Positions 11,269 through 20,743 of a stretch of 64,000 nucleotides of DNA are shown piece after piece. Location: NCBI GenBank assembly GCA_030562195.1, contig CM060199.1:27052338-27116337 (forward strand), written 5' to 3'. The translations under genes were made by a program, and so were the position numbers. The notes under the pieces are model-generated. The model worked only from the letters and a program-made list of their open reading frames with translations, was not told where the DNA came from and did not search any database. Origin of the DNA: Nipponacmea schrenckii. Its lineage: Eukaryota; Mollusca; Gastropoda; Lottiidae. Numbering within the stretch: the stretch's first letter is position 1; every line of letters starts with the position of its first letter.

Positions 11269-13668
11269 ATGGGAAAACATAAAAACTGTCCTACCAAAGC
11301 AGCTTACATTGTTGGTCAACAAGTACAAACTTTGTGGCCTCCCAATGGTGTTTGGTATCTGGCACATATTCAAAAAATCAACAAGTGTACCTATAGTGTT
11401 AAATTTAAAGATGATGGAATTGTAAAAAGATTATATCCTCAGCAAATAAAACCAAGCCGGAGTGAAGACAACAATGCGAACATTAAACAAGACATAGATG
11501 TAAACCTAACACAAGACATAGATGTAAACCTAACACAAGATAGAGATGTAAACCAAACACAAGATAGAGATGAAACCCAAACACAAGATAGAGATGTTAA
11601 TCAAATACAAGATAGAGATGTAAACTCAACACTAGACATAGATGAAAACCTAACTCAAGATAGAGATGTAAACCCAACACAAGATAGAGATGAAAACCTA
11701 ACCCAAGATAGAGATGTAAACCAAACACAAAATAGAGATGTAAACCAAACACAAGACAGAGATGAAAACCCAACACATGATAGAGATGTAAACCTAAATG
11801 AAAGTGATGCAGATGACGAATTTTCAGAATATTCATCAGGAAGTGAATATGTCCCTGATCATGATTCTGAAATAGTTTCAGATTCAGATAACTCTGTCCA
11901 ATCAGATCTCATTCCCATGCAGCCTTTCATGTCGAGGAATAAGTGTACTTCTAGTAGTCCTCATTCAACTATTCCAATTAGTCAAGGATCAGAATCCTCG
12001 TATCAATTAGTGTCGTCTTCCAATCAACTGCCTACTTCAAGCACGCAAACTGATTTTGATATGCCCTCATCTTCTATTGAATATCCATCAACTTCAAAAC
12101 AGTCTAAGATAACAGTGACCAAAACAAATAATGAATTCAATAAACGAACATTTGATAAAAAACAGTATTGCTTATTTTGTGAAAAGGCCTTTGCCAAACT
12201 ACCAAGACACTTAGTTCAAGCACACGGCAATGAAGATGCTTTTTCGAAATACATTATAGAGAGCAACAAGAATAAGAAATCAAACATGTTGTGTAAGTTG
12301 CGAAACCTGGGCAACCACAAACATAACTGTGACGTTATAAAGAAAGGTGAAGGAAACTTAGTCGTTGCATATCGACTTGACAATCCAGATGTTGATCCTG
12401 ATGTTTACGGATTTTTATGTACATGTTTATGTATTTATTGGTATGGATATGACGTGCGACGTGATTTATGGAGACATCGATGCCCTTTAAAACCAGAAAA
12501 GAGAAAGCATGATGGGGATGAAGTCTGTGTACCCACTAAGAGGAAAAAAGCAACAGAAAGAATGTGCAAACAGAGTCAACTTCTGAAGCCGTCTGCCACT
12601 GATTTGGAAGAAACCTTAAAAGAGATCCTCTGTCCAATGAAAGCAGATCATATTTCCAGAATAGTGAAAAGCGACCATTTGATTTTAGAGCTAGCTAAGA
12701 GGGAATATCTTAAAAGTGGACACAACAAAGAGCAACATAATTATATAAGAACCAAGCTGAGAGAAGTTGCCAGACTTCTTTTCTTTCTCAGACAAAACAC
12801 GAATAATCCTAATGGCTGTTTAGAATATTTTATAAACGCAAAGTATTTCAACGAATTGATTAAATCGGTACACGACGTAGCTAAATTTGATAGCAAAGCT
12901 AATTCGTTTGCCACGCCGTCATTGGCTCTCAAGTTGGGACATACTATTAAAAAATGTGCCACAATAGTTAAGGCTAATGCTTTAATATCTGGTGATAGAA
13001 TTCGTGAAGAAGAAGCGGATAGGTTTTACAGGTTATGTGAAATAAAGTGGGAGATTGAGGTTTCAGCTCATGCTCACCGCACATTATCGGAATATCTACC
13101 TACAAATGAGGATGTAGTGTCTCTGTCTAAGCATCTGAAATGTTTAAGAGATAAAAACATGAACACCATAAAGAATGCTATTACAGAAACAGACAAAACT
13201 GAAGCATGGAAAACACTAAACGAAGTAACTTTATGTCAAATTATGACATTTAACAGACGACGACAGGGTGAAGTGTCAAAAATAAAGCTTGCTGATTATG
13301 AAAAGAAGCACCAAACTAGAATTACTGATATGACCAACATAACAGAACTAGAAAAATATCTTTGCAAAATTTTTGAAGTTGTAGAAATAGTCGGCAAACG
13401 CGGAAGAACTGTACCGGTGCTTTTAACTCCAGAAATGATAGAACAATTAGATCTACTAATTGAAAAGCGGGATGTTGTTGGCGTAAGTACAGAGAATCCT
13501 TATCTTTTCCCTAGGTTACACTATAACAGTACGAGTTACATCAGAGCCGCTGACTGTATACGCAAACTGGCTGATGGAGTGACAAAAGACCCTAAAACAC
13601 TGAGATCAACAAAACTAAGGAAACAGGTAGCCACAGCATCACAAATGCTCGTGTTAAAGGAAAAATGA
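11269..13668 (+). CDS. Crypton-like tyrosine-recombinase protein with N-terminal Tudor-like domain
   Basis: The ATG lies 15 bases after a splice acceptor. Domain order: Tudor/Agenet-like barrel (residues 16-58, VQTLWPPNGVWYLAHIQKI); 8-residue repeats of the type DRDVNxTQ (about 74-178); an acidic, Ser-rich linker; a zinc-finger-like unit CLFCEKAF...HLVQAH (about 300-320); a second Cys/His unit with LWRHRCP (about 380-410); and a tyrosine-recombinase core with FNRRRQGEV (about 660) as the first catalytic Arg region and LRSTKLRKQVAT (about 780) as the second. The ORF stops at ASQMLVLKEK, just before the conserved helix with the His and nucleophilic Tyr. These lie in the next frame at 13669-14182, after one extra A in AAAAA (13661-13665). 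I call the family from the motif order. Crypton-derived genes with such tails are known from animals. Confidence 0.65.
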   Translation: MGKHKNCPTKAAYIVGQQVQTLWPPNGVWYLAHIQKINKCTYSVKFKDDGIVKRLYPQQIKPSRSEDNNANIKQDIDVNLTQDIDVNLTQDRDVNQTQDRDETQTQDRDVNQIQDRDVNSTLDIDENLTQDRDVNPTQDRDENLTQDRDVNQTQNRDVNQTQDRDENPTHDRDVNLNESDADDEFSEYSSGSEYVPDHDSEIVSDSDNSVQSDLIPMQPFMSRNKCTSSSPHSTIPISQGSESSYQLVSSSNQLPTSSTQTDFDMPSSSIEYPSTSKQSKITVTKTNNEFNKRTFDKKQYCLFCEKAFAKLPRHLVQAHGNEDAFSKYIIESNKNKKSNMLCKLRNLGNHKHNCDVIKKGEGNLVVAYRLDNPDVDPDVYGFLCTCLCIYWYGYDVRRDLWRHRCPLKPEKRKHDGDEVCVPTKRKKATERMCKQSQLLKPSATDLEETLKEILCPMKADHISRIVKSDHLILELAKREYLKSGHNKEQHNYIRTKLREVARLLFFLRQNTNNPNGCLEYFINAKYFNELIKSVHDVAKFDSKANSFATPSLALKLGHTIKKCATIVKANALISGDRIREEEADRFYRLCEIKWEIEVSAHAHRTLSEYLPTNEDVVSLSKHLKCLRDKNMNTIKNAITETDKTEAWKTLNEVTLCQIMTFNRRRQGEVSKIKLADYEKKHQTRITDMTNITELEKYLCKIFEVVEIVGKRGRTVPVLLTPEMIEQLDLLIEKRDVVGVSTENPYLFPRLHYNSTSYIRAADCIRKLADGVTKDPKTLRSTKLRKQVATASQMLVLKEK
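11485..11800 (+). repeat. 24-bp coding minisatellite inside the Crypton-like gene
   Basis: About 13 imperfect copies of a 24-base unit (ACACAAGATAGAGATGTAAACC-type) lie in frame and encode an 8-residue acidic/polar repeat, D-x-D-(V/E)-N-x-T-Q. Since 24 is a multiple of three, copy-number change would not break the frame. Confidence 0.85.
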
Positions 13669-14182
13669 ATTAGAATTACTGGCCAGTTATATGGGTCACG
13701 ACATAAGGGTACATAAGGAGTATTATACACTTCCAAATGAGATCGCAAGGGTGACAAAGCTAAGCAGATTATTTACTGCAATGGATAATGGAAGCTTGAA
13801 AAACTACTCAGGACAATCTTTAGATGATCTACCTATTATTGAAGAAGATAAGGAGGTCTCCAATTCTTCTAATTCTGAAGATGAATCTATGAATGGTGAA
13901 AATGAAACAGATGAAATTTATAGGACTCCAGTTGAACAACTACCTGAATCTAAAAATGTTTCTCAAAAGCAAAGAAGTCAAACTAAAACACCATGGACTT
14001 ACGACGAGAAGTTAGCTATTCTGTCCCTTAGAGAGACTCTTCATCTACGATTACCTGGAAAAGCAGACATCGAAAAGGTTAAGAAACGTTTTCCAGTCTT
14101 GCAACATAGAGATTGGCGTAAGATTAAAGACTTTTGTAGAAACAACAAAAGTAAAATCATCAAAAATCAGTTATTGGATTAA
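13669..14182 (+). CDS. C-terminal part of the Crypton-like gene: catalytic Tyr and SANT domain
   Basis: This is the same gene in the +1 frame. It carries MGHDIRVHKEYYTLP, which holds the last catalytic His (GHD) and the nucleophilic Tyr (YY) of a tyrosine recombinase, then a Ser/Asp/Glu-rich linker. It ends with PWTYDEKLAILSL...RDWRKIKDFCRNN, a SANT/Myb-like DNA-binding module. No ATG is expected here: the apparent start at 13691 is only the conserved Met of MGHD. Sequence conservation runs straight through the break, so the mutation is recent or is a consensus error. A related SANT module sits alone at 16215-16450. Confidence 0.65.
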
Positions 14183-14397
14183 TAATGTCAAGTAACATTC
14201 AGATTATTCAAAGGGACGTTTCCAGTTTATAATTGAACAAATGTACAAAAATGCACATGTTCGTTTTTAATTTGCAGAATTCTAATTGTGAATGTAAAAC
14301 TTAAATCACTGCAAAATTAAGCAGTTACTGTTTTATTTTGATTAAAAAGAATTCAAGTAAGTGGTTCTCCTTCATAAGGTTACAAAAAAATAAACGG

Positions 14398-14759
14398 TCC
14401 TCTATTTAATCGATGATTCATCTTATAGATTGTGTTTTTCTCATCTCAACCCATCCAGCAAAATAAAAATCGGTTGATTGTAAGCCGAGTTATGCCCTTT
14501 TTAATACACTAAATAATGTCATAGGATGTGACGTCATTCTTAGTTTAGTCACAAATAACCAGTCTAATTTGTGCAGCCGGGCTTGTTGTTGCGTCTGGGT
14601 ATTTGCGACTAAACTAGGAATGACGTCACATCCTATGCCATTATTTAGTGTATTAAAAAGGGCATAACTCGGCTTACAATCAACCGATTTTTATTTTGCT
14701 GGGTGGGTTGAGATGAGAAAAACACAATCTATAAAATGAATCATCGATTAAATAGAGGA
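14398..14759. mobile_element. Long palindromic (foldback) element, copy 1
   Basis: Two arms of about 165 bp (14398-14562 and 14595-14759) are nearly perfect reverse complements around a 32-base loop. Each arm holds a CRE palindrome, TGACGTCA (near 14529 and 14625), and the words TTATGCCCTTTTTAATACAC and CATCTCAACCCA. A diverged copy is found at 42517-42812. No ORF. It looks like a foldback/MITE family. A single RNA from it would form a long hairpin. It starts 215 bp after the Crypton-like stop codon. Confidence 0.85.
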
Positions 14760-14934
14760 TAGTTTTCTAAGAACCTGTGAGACAAGCTACTATTTTTCCA
14801 AGTCATTAGAACACCTCTACTTTCTTTTTATGTAAGTATTAGCATTTTTATTTTCATCAATGATAACAAGGGAACCCATCTTTAAGAAAGGCCATCATTG
14901 GTATATAACATTCCATGGTTACAACTTATTGATT

Positions 14935-14975
14935 GAAATGAAATGAAATGAAATGAATGGAGTTTTACGTTATTG
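14935..14975 (-). repeat. SINE stub: (ATGAA)n tail plus 3' end
   Basis: Repeated GAAATGAAAT followed by GAATGGAGTTTTACGT matches the 3' tail and last bases of the SINE at 55713-56088. Only about 40 bp are present, so this is a severely 5'-truncated insertion. Confidence 0.5.
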
Positions 14976-15049
14976 ATTGAAAGCTGCTATTTGCATTCAT
15001 GCACCACATGGTGTTGAAGATTATACAAATGCAATATCATTTTTATACG

Positions 15050-15125
15050 CCCACATGAAATGGGGGGCGTATATTGTCGTCACCCACATCTGTCCGTCCG
15101 TCCGTCCGTCGGTCCGTTCCCACAA
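15050..15125 (-). repeat. Pearl-like terminal hairpin plus GTCC microsatellite
   Basis: TACGCCCACATG and GGGGGGCGTA can pair to form a short hairpin, followed by TTGTCGTCACC and (GTCC)n. The same order, reversed, is seen at 52160-52230 and 50840-50925. Confidence 0.6.
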
Positions 15126-15779
15126 ATGATACGTTCAGGGACTTTTTTTTAGTCCAAATAAGCCTTCTGCAACCTTTTTGCTTATGCGCCCAGTTGCATA
15201 AGAAAATTGTCCGAAGGTAAGTTAAAACTGTTCTTCTGGGCCTAAAATGTCCACATGCAAAAGTTGCACAAAAATTTTAGTCCGTTTATTGTCCATAGAT
15301 TTAGTCGATAAATAGTGACACATTTCACTTACTAGTTTTTAGAGAAAAAGTTTTATGGACAAAGCATATGCAATTAAAAAACAACCAATGACAATCAAGT
15401 GAATTGACCAATCATATACATGTAATTATTTTTTGCGCATGTGTAATTCCATTGTTGGTGCACTTAAAGCTTTTGTAGGTAAGGAAGGTACCTTAAACAA
15501 CTTTTTGTCTATAATTTTATTCAACTTTGTTCAGCCATTTTTTATGTCTACAAAATGGAGACAGACTCTATTATTATAATAAGTTTTCTTATCATAACTG
15601 TTCTTTGTTTGTGCTTGATAAGCATTGCGACCATTCTAACATTTCAAGTCGTCCGTATTATGTACACAAGATGGACAGGATTATTTATCCATGGAACCCG
15701 TGTAGTATAAAGGAAATCGGTATTATTTTATTATTATTTTCTTCCGTCTTCCTTCTTCAGTAGATGGTTTTATCATTTA

Positions 15780-16195
15780 ATGGACACCCCAAGTTAAGTA
15801 TATTAGGCTATATATACGTTTAAATCAAGATGTGATTAGGCTTTTTAAGTATGAGAACCGTGGCAGGAATTCGACACGCTCTTAAACTTTAAGTTAATGA
15901 AATTTTCTGTGGCGAAAAACGCACATGGGAAAAGCAAATACGCATGGTGTTTCCATTTTTTTTTTCAAAGAATAATCTTTTAACCCACATCGCTACAGTT
16001 GTTTAGACTTTACAATGAGCTTTTTTGCTTATGCGTCTTGTCATGGTTGCATAAGAAATTTGTTCGGACAGTTTTTCTGGGACTAAAACATGCGAAAGTT
16101 GCACAACATTTTGGTCCGTATATTTGAACAAAACATCGAAAATTTGCAGAACCTGCAATTTTAAAGTGACAAATTCTGGAATATAGGCCTTCAAA
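15780..16195. other. Intergenic DNA in the composite element
   Basis: No gene seen. It contains a diverged second copy (16020-16120) of the block at 15175-15300, sharing GCTTATGCG, GTTGCATAAGAAA and AAGTTGCACAA. Confidence 0.4.
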
Positions 16196-16214
16196 TTTTT
16201 GTTGTTGCAGAATT

Positions 16215-16450
16215 TAAAATCATTGTTACAGAATGGTCAAAGCAAGAAAGGCAAAGGGTCCAAGAGAATTAGGTGGACTTCTGAACAGATTCAAGAAATT
16301 GAAACACTATTTCCGAACCACTTAAAAAATAAAACAACACCTGGAAAAAAAGAATGTTTAAAGATTCAAAAATGTAGTGAAATACTCAAAGTAAAACACT
16401 ATACTGATATTGTGAAGAAAATATCAAACATGAATCACAAAAAAAAGTAA
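16215..16450 (+). CDS. Orphan SANT/Myb-like terminal exon
   Basis: After two possible acceptors (TTGTTGCAG ending 16210; TTGTTACAG ending about 16231) the frame reads KGSKRIRWTSEQIQEIETLF and continues with ..TPGKKECLKIQ.. to a stop at 16450. The spacing of W, LFP, PGK, C and the final VKKISN parallels the SANT tail of the Crypton-like gene at 13973-14160. No ATG fits at the start of the open frame, so I read it as a last exon whose upstream exons are missing or unrecognised. It could be a captured fragment of a recombinase gene. Confidence 0.5.
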
Positions 16451-16454
16451 AATT

Positions 16455-16980
16455 TTGTAGGCGTTTTAGTATAAAGACATTAAGTTTGTACGTCTTTTTG
16501 TGTGTGTTATTGTTTTTGTTTATTTTTGATAAAGAATAACTTAGAGGTAAAGGATACCTAAAACTAATTATGTAAGATAAACCTAAAACTAAGAACGTGT
16601 AAAAACAACTTGGACTTTTTGAGTGGCGATATCCACATCTGAATCTCTTTGTCTCAATCTGTTGTCATTTTGTGGACTTTTTAAAACTTCTATGTTTATC
16701 TTGTAATTCATGCCTTGCCATAAATATGCAGCATTTTATTGCGCAAGGGAAATAAACCACAATCCAAGCCCATTCCATTATTTGGCTTAAGCCAACAATT
16801 CCAGTGTGGTTGTGTTCATTGGTAATGTTTTTCTTAGCTTACATCTCAATTAGAGATTGTTTAATGTATATCAGTTTGATGTCAATTATTATATAATATG
16901 TATAATATATATTATTATATATGTTAATAAATGTATAAGCATTTTTATGTTAGTTTATAAAATGTATGGGTTTGAAATGC
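16455..16980. other. No gene seen
   Basis: AT-rich DNA with TATATA-rich stretches near 16890-16930 and no supported coding sequence. Confidence 0.4.
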
Positions 16981-17029
16981 TTGTGTAAGATGTCTCTGAT
17001 GAAGTTGTGTCAAGGGGGAAAATAAATCG

Positions 17030-17990
17030 TGTGCAACTAAAATCCCACAAAATAAGTCTTACAAAGGTTGTTTTTGCAAGTCCCTCACAAAGTTAGTCCA
17101 AATTGTCTGGATTTCGTTTTGTGGTCAAAGTGGAAATAACTCGATGTCCATGTTGCATGCAACTATCCATTCACAAGACAGAAGGAAAGACCCAGTTGCT
17201 TAGACGCATAAAATATGGTTTAAGACGAAAAAAGATCTTGTGCAACTTAAAACCCCACAAATTACGTCCGACGGAAGTTGCATTGAAAGGTCCCTCATAA
17301 AATTAGTCCAAATTGTCTGGATTTCTTTTTGTGGCCAAAGTGGGAATAACTCAATGTCCATGTTACATGCAACTTTTTAATATATCGTAAACAAGACAGA
17401 AGAAAAGACCCAGTTGCTTAGACGCATAAAATATGGTTTAAGACGAAAAAAGATCTTGTGCAACTTAAAACCCCACAAATTACGTCCGACAGAAGTTGCA
17501 TTGAAAGGTCCCTCATAAAATTAGTCCAAATTGTCTGGATTTCTTTTTGTGGCCAAAGTGGGAATAACTCAATGTCCATGTTACATGCAACTTTTTAATA
17601 TATCGTAAACAAGACAGAAGAAAAGACCCAGTTGCTTAGACGCATAAAATAGGGTTAAAGACAAAAATAAATCTTGTGCAACTTAAAACCCCACAAATTA
17701 CGTCCGACAGAAGTTGCATTGAAAGGTCCCTCATAAAATTAGTCCAAATTGTCTGGATTTCTTTTCGTGGTCAAAGTGGGAATTACTCAATTTCCATGTT
17801 ACATGCAACTATCTAATGTCATTCACAAGACCGAAGGAAAGGCCCAGCTGCTAAGACGCATAAAATAGTGTTAGAATCCCACAAAGTATGTTCGACAGAA
17901 GTTGTATTGCAAGGTCCTTAATAAAATTCGTCCATAATGTCGAGATTTCGTTTTGTGGTCACTAAATGTCCATGCAAACTTTATAATAAG
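17030..17990. repeat. Tandem array of about 210-218 bp units
   Basis: The marker AATTGTCTGGATTTC starts at 17101, 17311, 17529 and 17747, and a diverged copy starts near 17936. This gives spacings of 210, 218, 218 and about 189. Each unit contains CCCAGTTGCTTAGACGCATAA and CCACAAATTACGTCCGAC. The partial frames in it are not genes. Confidence 0.85.
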
Positions 17991-18099
17991 ACCCATAACT
18001 AAAAAAAAAACACAAAAACTTTACAAAACACACAAACTTCAAAAAAAAAACAAAAACAAACGCACAAGCAAATACGGAAAAAAAAAATAACTCGCACGG

Positions 18100-18480
18100 T
18101 ACCATTCGTGATTACAGTAGTCAATGGTATAAATGACGCACAAACTTTAAAAAACGCACAAGCATATACGGAAAAAATAATAACTCGCACGGTACCATTC
18201 GTGGGTACAGCAGTATTTTGTATAAATGACGCACAAACTTCAAAAAACACACAAGCATATACAGAAAAAATAACTCACAGGGTATCATTCGTGAGTACAG
18301 TAGTCCATTGGTATAAATGACGCACAAACTTAAAAAAACACACAAGCATATACGGAAAAAATAACTCACAAGGTATCATTCGTGAGTACAGTAGTCCATT
18401 GGTATAAATGACGCACAAACTTAAAAAAACACAGAAGCATATACGGAAAAAATAACTCACAAGGTATCATTCGTAAGAAA
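18100..18480. repeat. Tandem array of about 90-94 bp units
   Basis: The phrase AAATGACGCACAAAC recurs at about 18132, 18226, 18316 and 18407. Units also share ACAAGCATATACGGAAAAAA and GGTATCATTCGTGAGTACAG. Open frames on the minus strand here simply read the repeat. Confidence 0.85.
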
Positions 18481-18540
18481 ATGATAAAGGTCACAGAAAA
18501 AATGACACATAAGCAAAAGTTGTATATGGTATCATTCGTG

Positions 18541-20120
18541 GGTCCGTCCGTCCACAATTGCTCGTAAACACTCTACACGGTGTAATTCTTGACGGATTTA
18601 GATGAAACTTAATATGAGTGTTTATGATCACGCAAGGATGAACCCTATTGAAAATCAGCGAAATCGGAAAAAAATTAGTATGAGTTCGTGCCCTTGTTCT
18701 TGAATGGCTCGTAAACACTCTACAACGTGCAATTCTTGACCGATTTTGATGAAACTTGGTTTGAGAGTATGTTATAACTCAAGGATGAACCCTATCGAAA
18801 ATCAGCGAAATCGAAAAACATTTAGTATGAGTTATTGCCCTTGTTCTTGAAAACGCGTTCAATTTTAGCTTGTAAACACTCTAGAAAGAACAATTCTTAA
18901 TGGATTTTAATGAAACTTGGCCTGAGTATTTGTTATCACCCAAGGATGAAGCCTATTGAAAACCAGTCAAATCGAAAAAAAATTTATATCAGTTATTGCC
19001 CTTGTTTTTGAAAACGCGTTCAATTTTTAGCTTGTAAACACTCTACAAAGCACATTTATTGACCGATTTTGACGAAACTTGCTGAAATTGTTTAATATCG
19101 CCCAAGAATGAACCCTTTTGAAAATAGCACATATCGAAATATATTTAATAGGAATTATTGCCCTTGTTCTATAAAATGTGTTGGATTTTTGCCTTGTAAA
19201 CACTCTACAAGTCACAATTCTTGAGCGATTTTGACATAACTTGGCATGAGTATTTGTAATCACCTAAGAATGAACACTATTGAAATTCAGTTAAATCGAA
19301 AAATATTTAGTATCAGTTATTGCCCTTGTGTTTGAAAACGCGTTCAATTTTAGCTTGTAAGCACTCTAGAAAGAACAATTCTTAATGGATTTTGATAAAA
19401 TTTGGCTTGAGTATTTGTTTTTACCCAAGGATGAACCTTGTTGAAAATCAAATAAATCGAAATATATTTAGTGTCAGTTATTGCCCTTGTGTTTGAAAAC
19501 GGGTTTAACTTTTTGGCTAATAAACACTCTAGAAGGTACAACTCACTGAAATTGTTTGATATCGCAAGGGATGAGCCCTATTGAAAATTAAAAATATATC
19601 TAATATGAATTATTGCCCTTGTTCTTTTAAACACGTTCGATTTTTGTCTCGTAAACACTCTACATGGCACAATTCTTGACCGATTTCGATGAAACTTGGT
19701 GTGAGAGTGTGTTATAACTCAGGGATGAACCCTATTGAAAATCAGCGAAATCGAAAAAATTTTCAGTATGAGTTACTGCTCTTGTTCTTGAAAACGCGTT
19801 CAATTTTAGCTTGTAAACACTCACTCTAGAAAGAACAATTCTTCATGGATTTTGATTAAACTTGGCTTGAGTATTTGTTATTACCCAATGATGAACCCTA
19901 TTATAAATCAAATAAATCGAGATATATTTATTGTCAGTTATAGCCCTTGTTCTTGAAAACGCGTTCAATTAAACTCGTAAACACTCTAGAAAGAACAATT
20001 TTGAATGGATTTTGATGAAACTTGGCTTTAGTATTTGTTTTCTCACAAGGATAAACCCTATTGAAAATCAGATAAATCGAAAAATATTTAGTGTCAGTTA
20101 TTGCGCCTGTTATCAAAAAC
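18541..20120 (-). repeat. Tandem array of about 150-160 bp units with GTCC start
   Basis: A GTCCGTCCGTCC block opens about ten degenerate units. Each contains CGTAAACACTCTA, ACAATTCTTGACCGATTTTGA, GATGAACCCTATTGAAAATC and TTATTGCCCTTGTTCTTGAA. Single related units lie at 55440-55565 and 56690-56940. This is the 'core repeat' pattern of pearl-type elements. Confidence 0.8.
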
Positions 20121-20397
20121 GCTTTCAACTTTAAACATTCCTTTTTGACAAAACTCGCTGAAATGGTTTAATATCAACCAAGGATGAGCCTTATTAAGAA
20201 TTAAAAATATCAAAATATTATTAAGGGTGAACCCTATTGCAAATCATAAAAATACCGAAAAATATTTAATGAGTTGTTATTAGGTACAATTCTTGACAGT
20301 TTTTAATAAAACTAGAGACCCTAGAAAAAAATAGGTTGGAAGGTTGAATATTTCATTCGACTTATTGTAACCTCACTGAAAAGTTTTTATTTGAATT

Positions 20398-20447
20398 AAA
20401 TGCTGCCAGTGGGCGTATATTACCTTGCCTGGCAAGCTATCTTTCAG
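20398..20447 (-). repeat. Pearl-like end motif, minus orientation
   Basis: Reverse complement reads GATAGCTTGCCAGGCAAGG then TAATATACGCCCACTGGCAG. CTTGCCAGGCAAG is a 13-base palindrome. The same motif is found at 45913, 48134, 51488 and 53455. Confidence 0.75.
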
Positions 20448-20448
20448 A

Positions 20449-20605
20449 TTTTGTGAAGGATTGGAAACATTAGGTGTTTTAAGTAAGATCGATGAATATC
20501 CTGAACTGATGAAAGAGTTGTTTGTATATTCTGATGTGAAACTGACAGCTGCCTTAATAGATGGTCTATTCATGCAAGAATTTTCTTAAAATAGTCAAAA
20601 ACTTC
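20449..20605 (+). pseudogene. G2E3-like (HECT-family) protein fragment
   Basis: The plus strand reads FCEGLETLGVLSKIDEYPEL then LFVYSDVKLTAALIDGLF before a stop near 20590. This pattern (F..GL..LGV...I..YP.L...LF....KLTA..I..LF) is one I associate with the region before the HECT domain in the large G2E3-like families of invertebrates. That assignment is from memory of the pattern. It abuts a pearl-like end on its left, as if the element had cut the gene. An N-terminal part of a similar gene lies at 47936-50085. Confidence 0.45.
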
Positions 20606-20743
20606 AAGATGAACTGAACACCTGTAAGATTCAATATTTTTTACTAGGCCTAAATAAATGGCTGGTTATCAATCTTCGCTTGTGTTTAAAAATTCTAATT
20701 TAAATCAATGAATTGTGTTTAAAAATATTTTAAGAAATAATAC

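Larger units (their letters stand above)
15050..20450 (-). mobile_element. Composite pearl/Helentron-like region with tandem arrays
   Basis: The left edge is a terminal hairpin (TACGCCCACATG...GGGGGGCGTA, 15055-15080) followed by a GTCC microsatellite (15095-15118). The right edge is the end motif TTGCCTGGCAAGCTATCTTTC (20424-20444). Both are in minus orientation relative to the complete element at 51488-52230. Between them lie three tandem arrays and an orphan SANT exon. Blocks at 15175-15300 and 16020-16120 are related to each other and share words with the 210-bp array. It may be one 5.4-kb element or several nested ones. The internal GTCC block at 18541-18553 favours at least one nested element (18541-20450). 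Confidence 0.45.

Noticed and set aside
11597..11836. Minus-strand open frame with LHLYLV repeats
   Set aside because: Antisense reading of the 24-bp coding minisatellite of the Crypton-like gene.
17999..18557. Several minus-strand open frames of 60-83 codons with Phe/Tyr-rich repeats
   Set aside because: They only translate the 90-bp tandem array; the same words recur in each unit and no start or splice context is conserved.
18100..20120. Regular repeats that might suggest a CRISPR array
   Set aside because: Units are contiguous, 90 or 150-160 bp, and diverged, with no short identical repeats separated by unique spacers. The DNA is animal nuclear.
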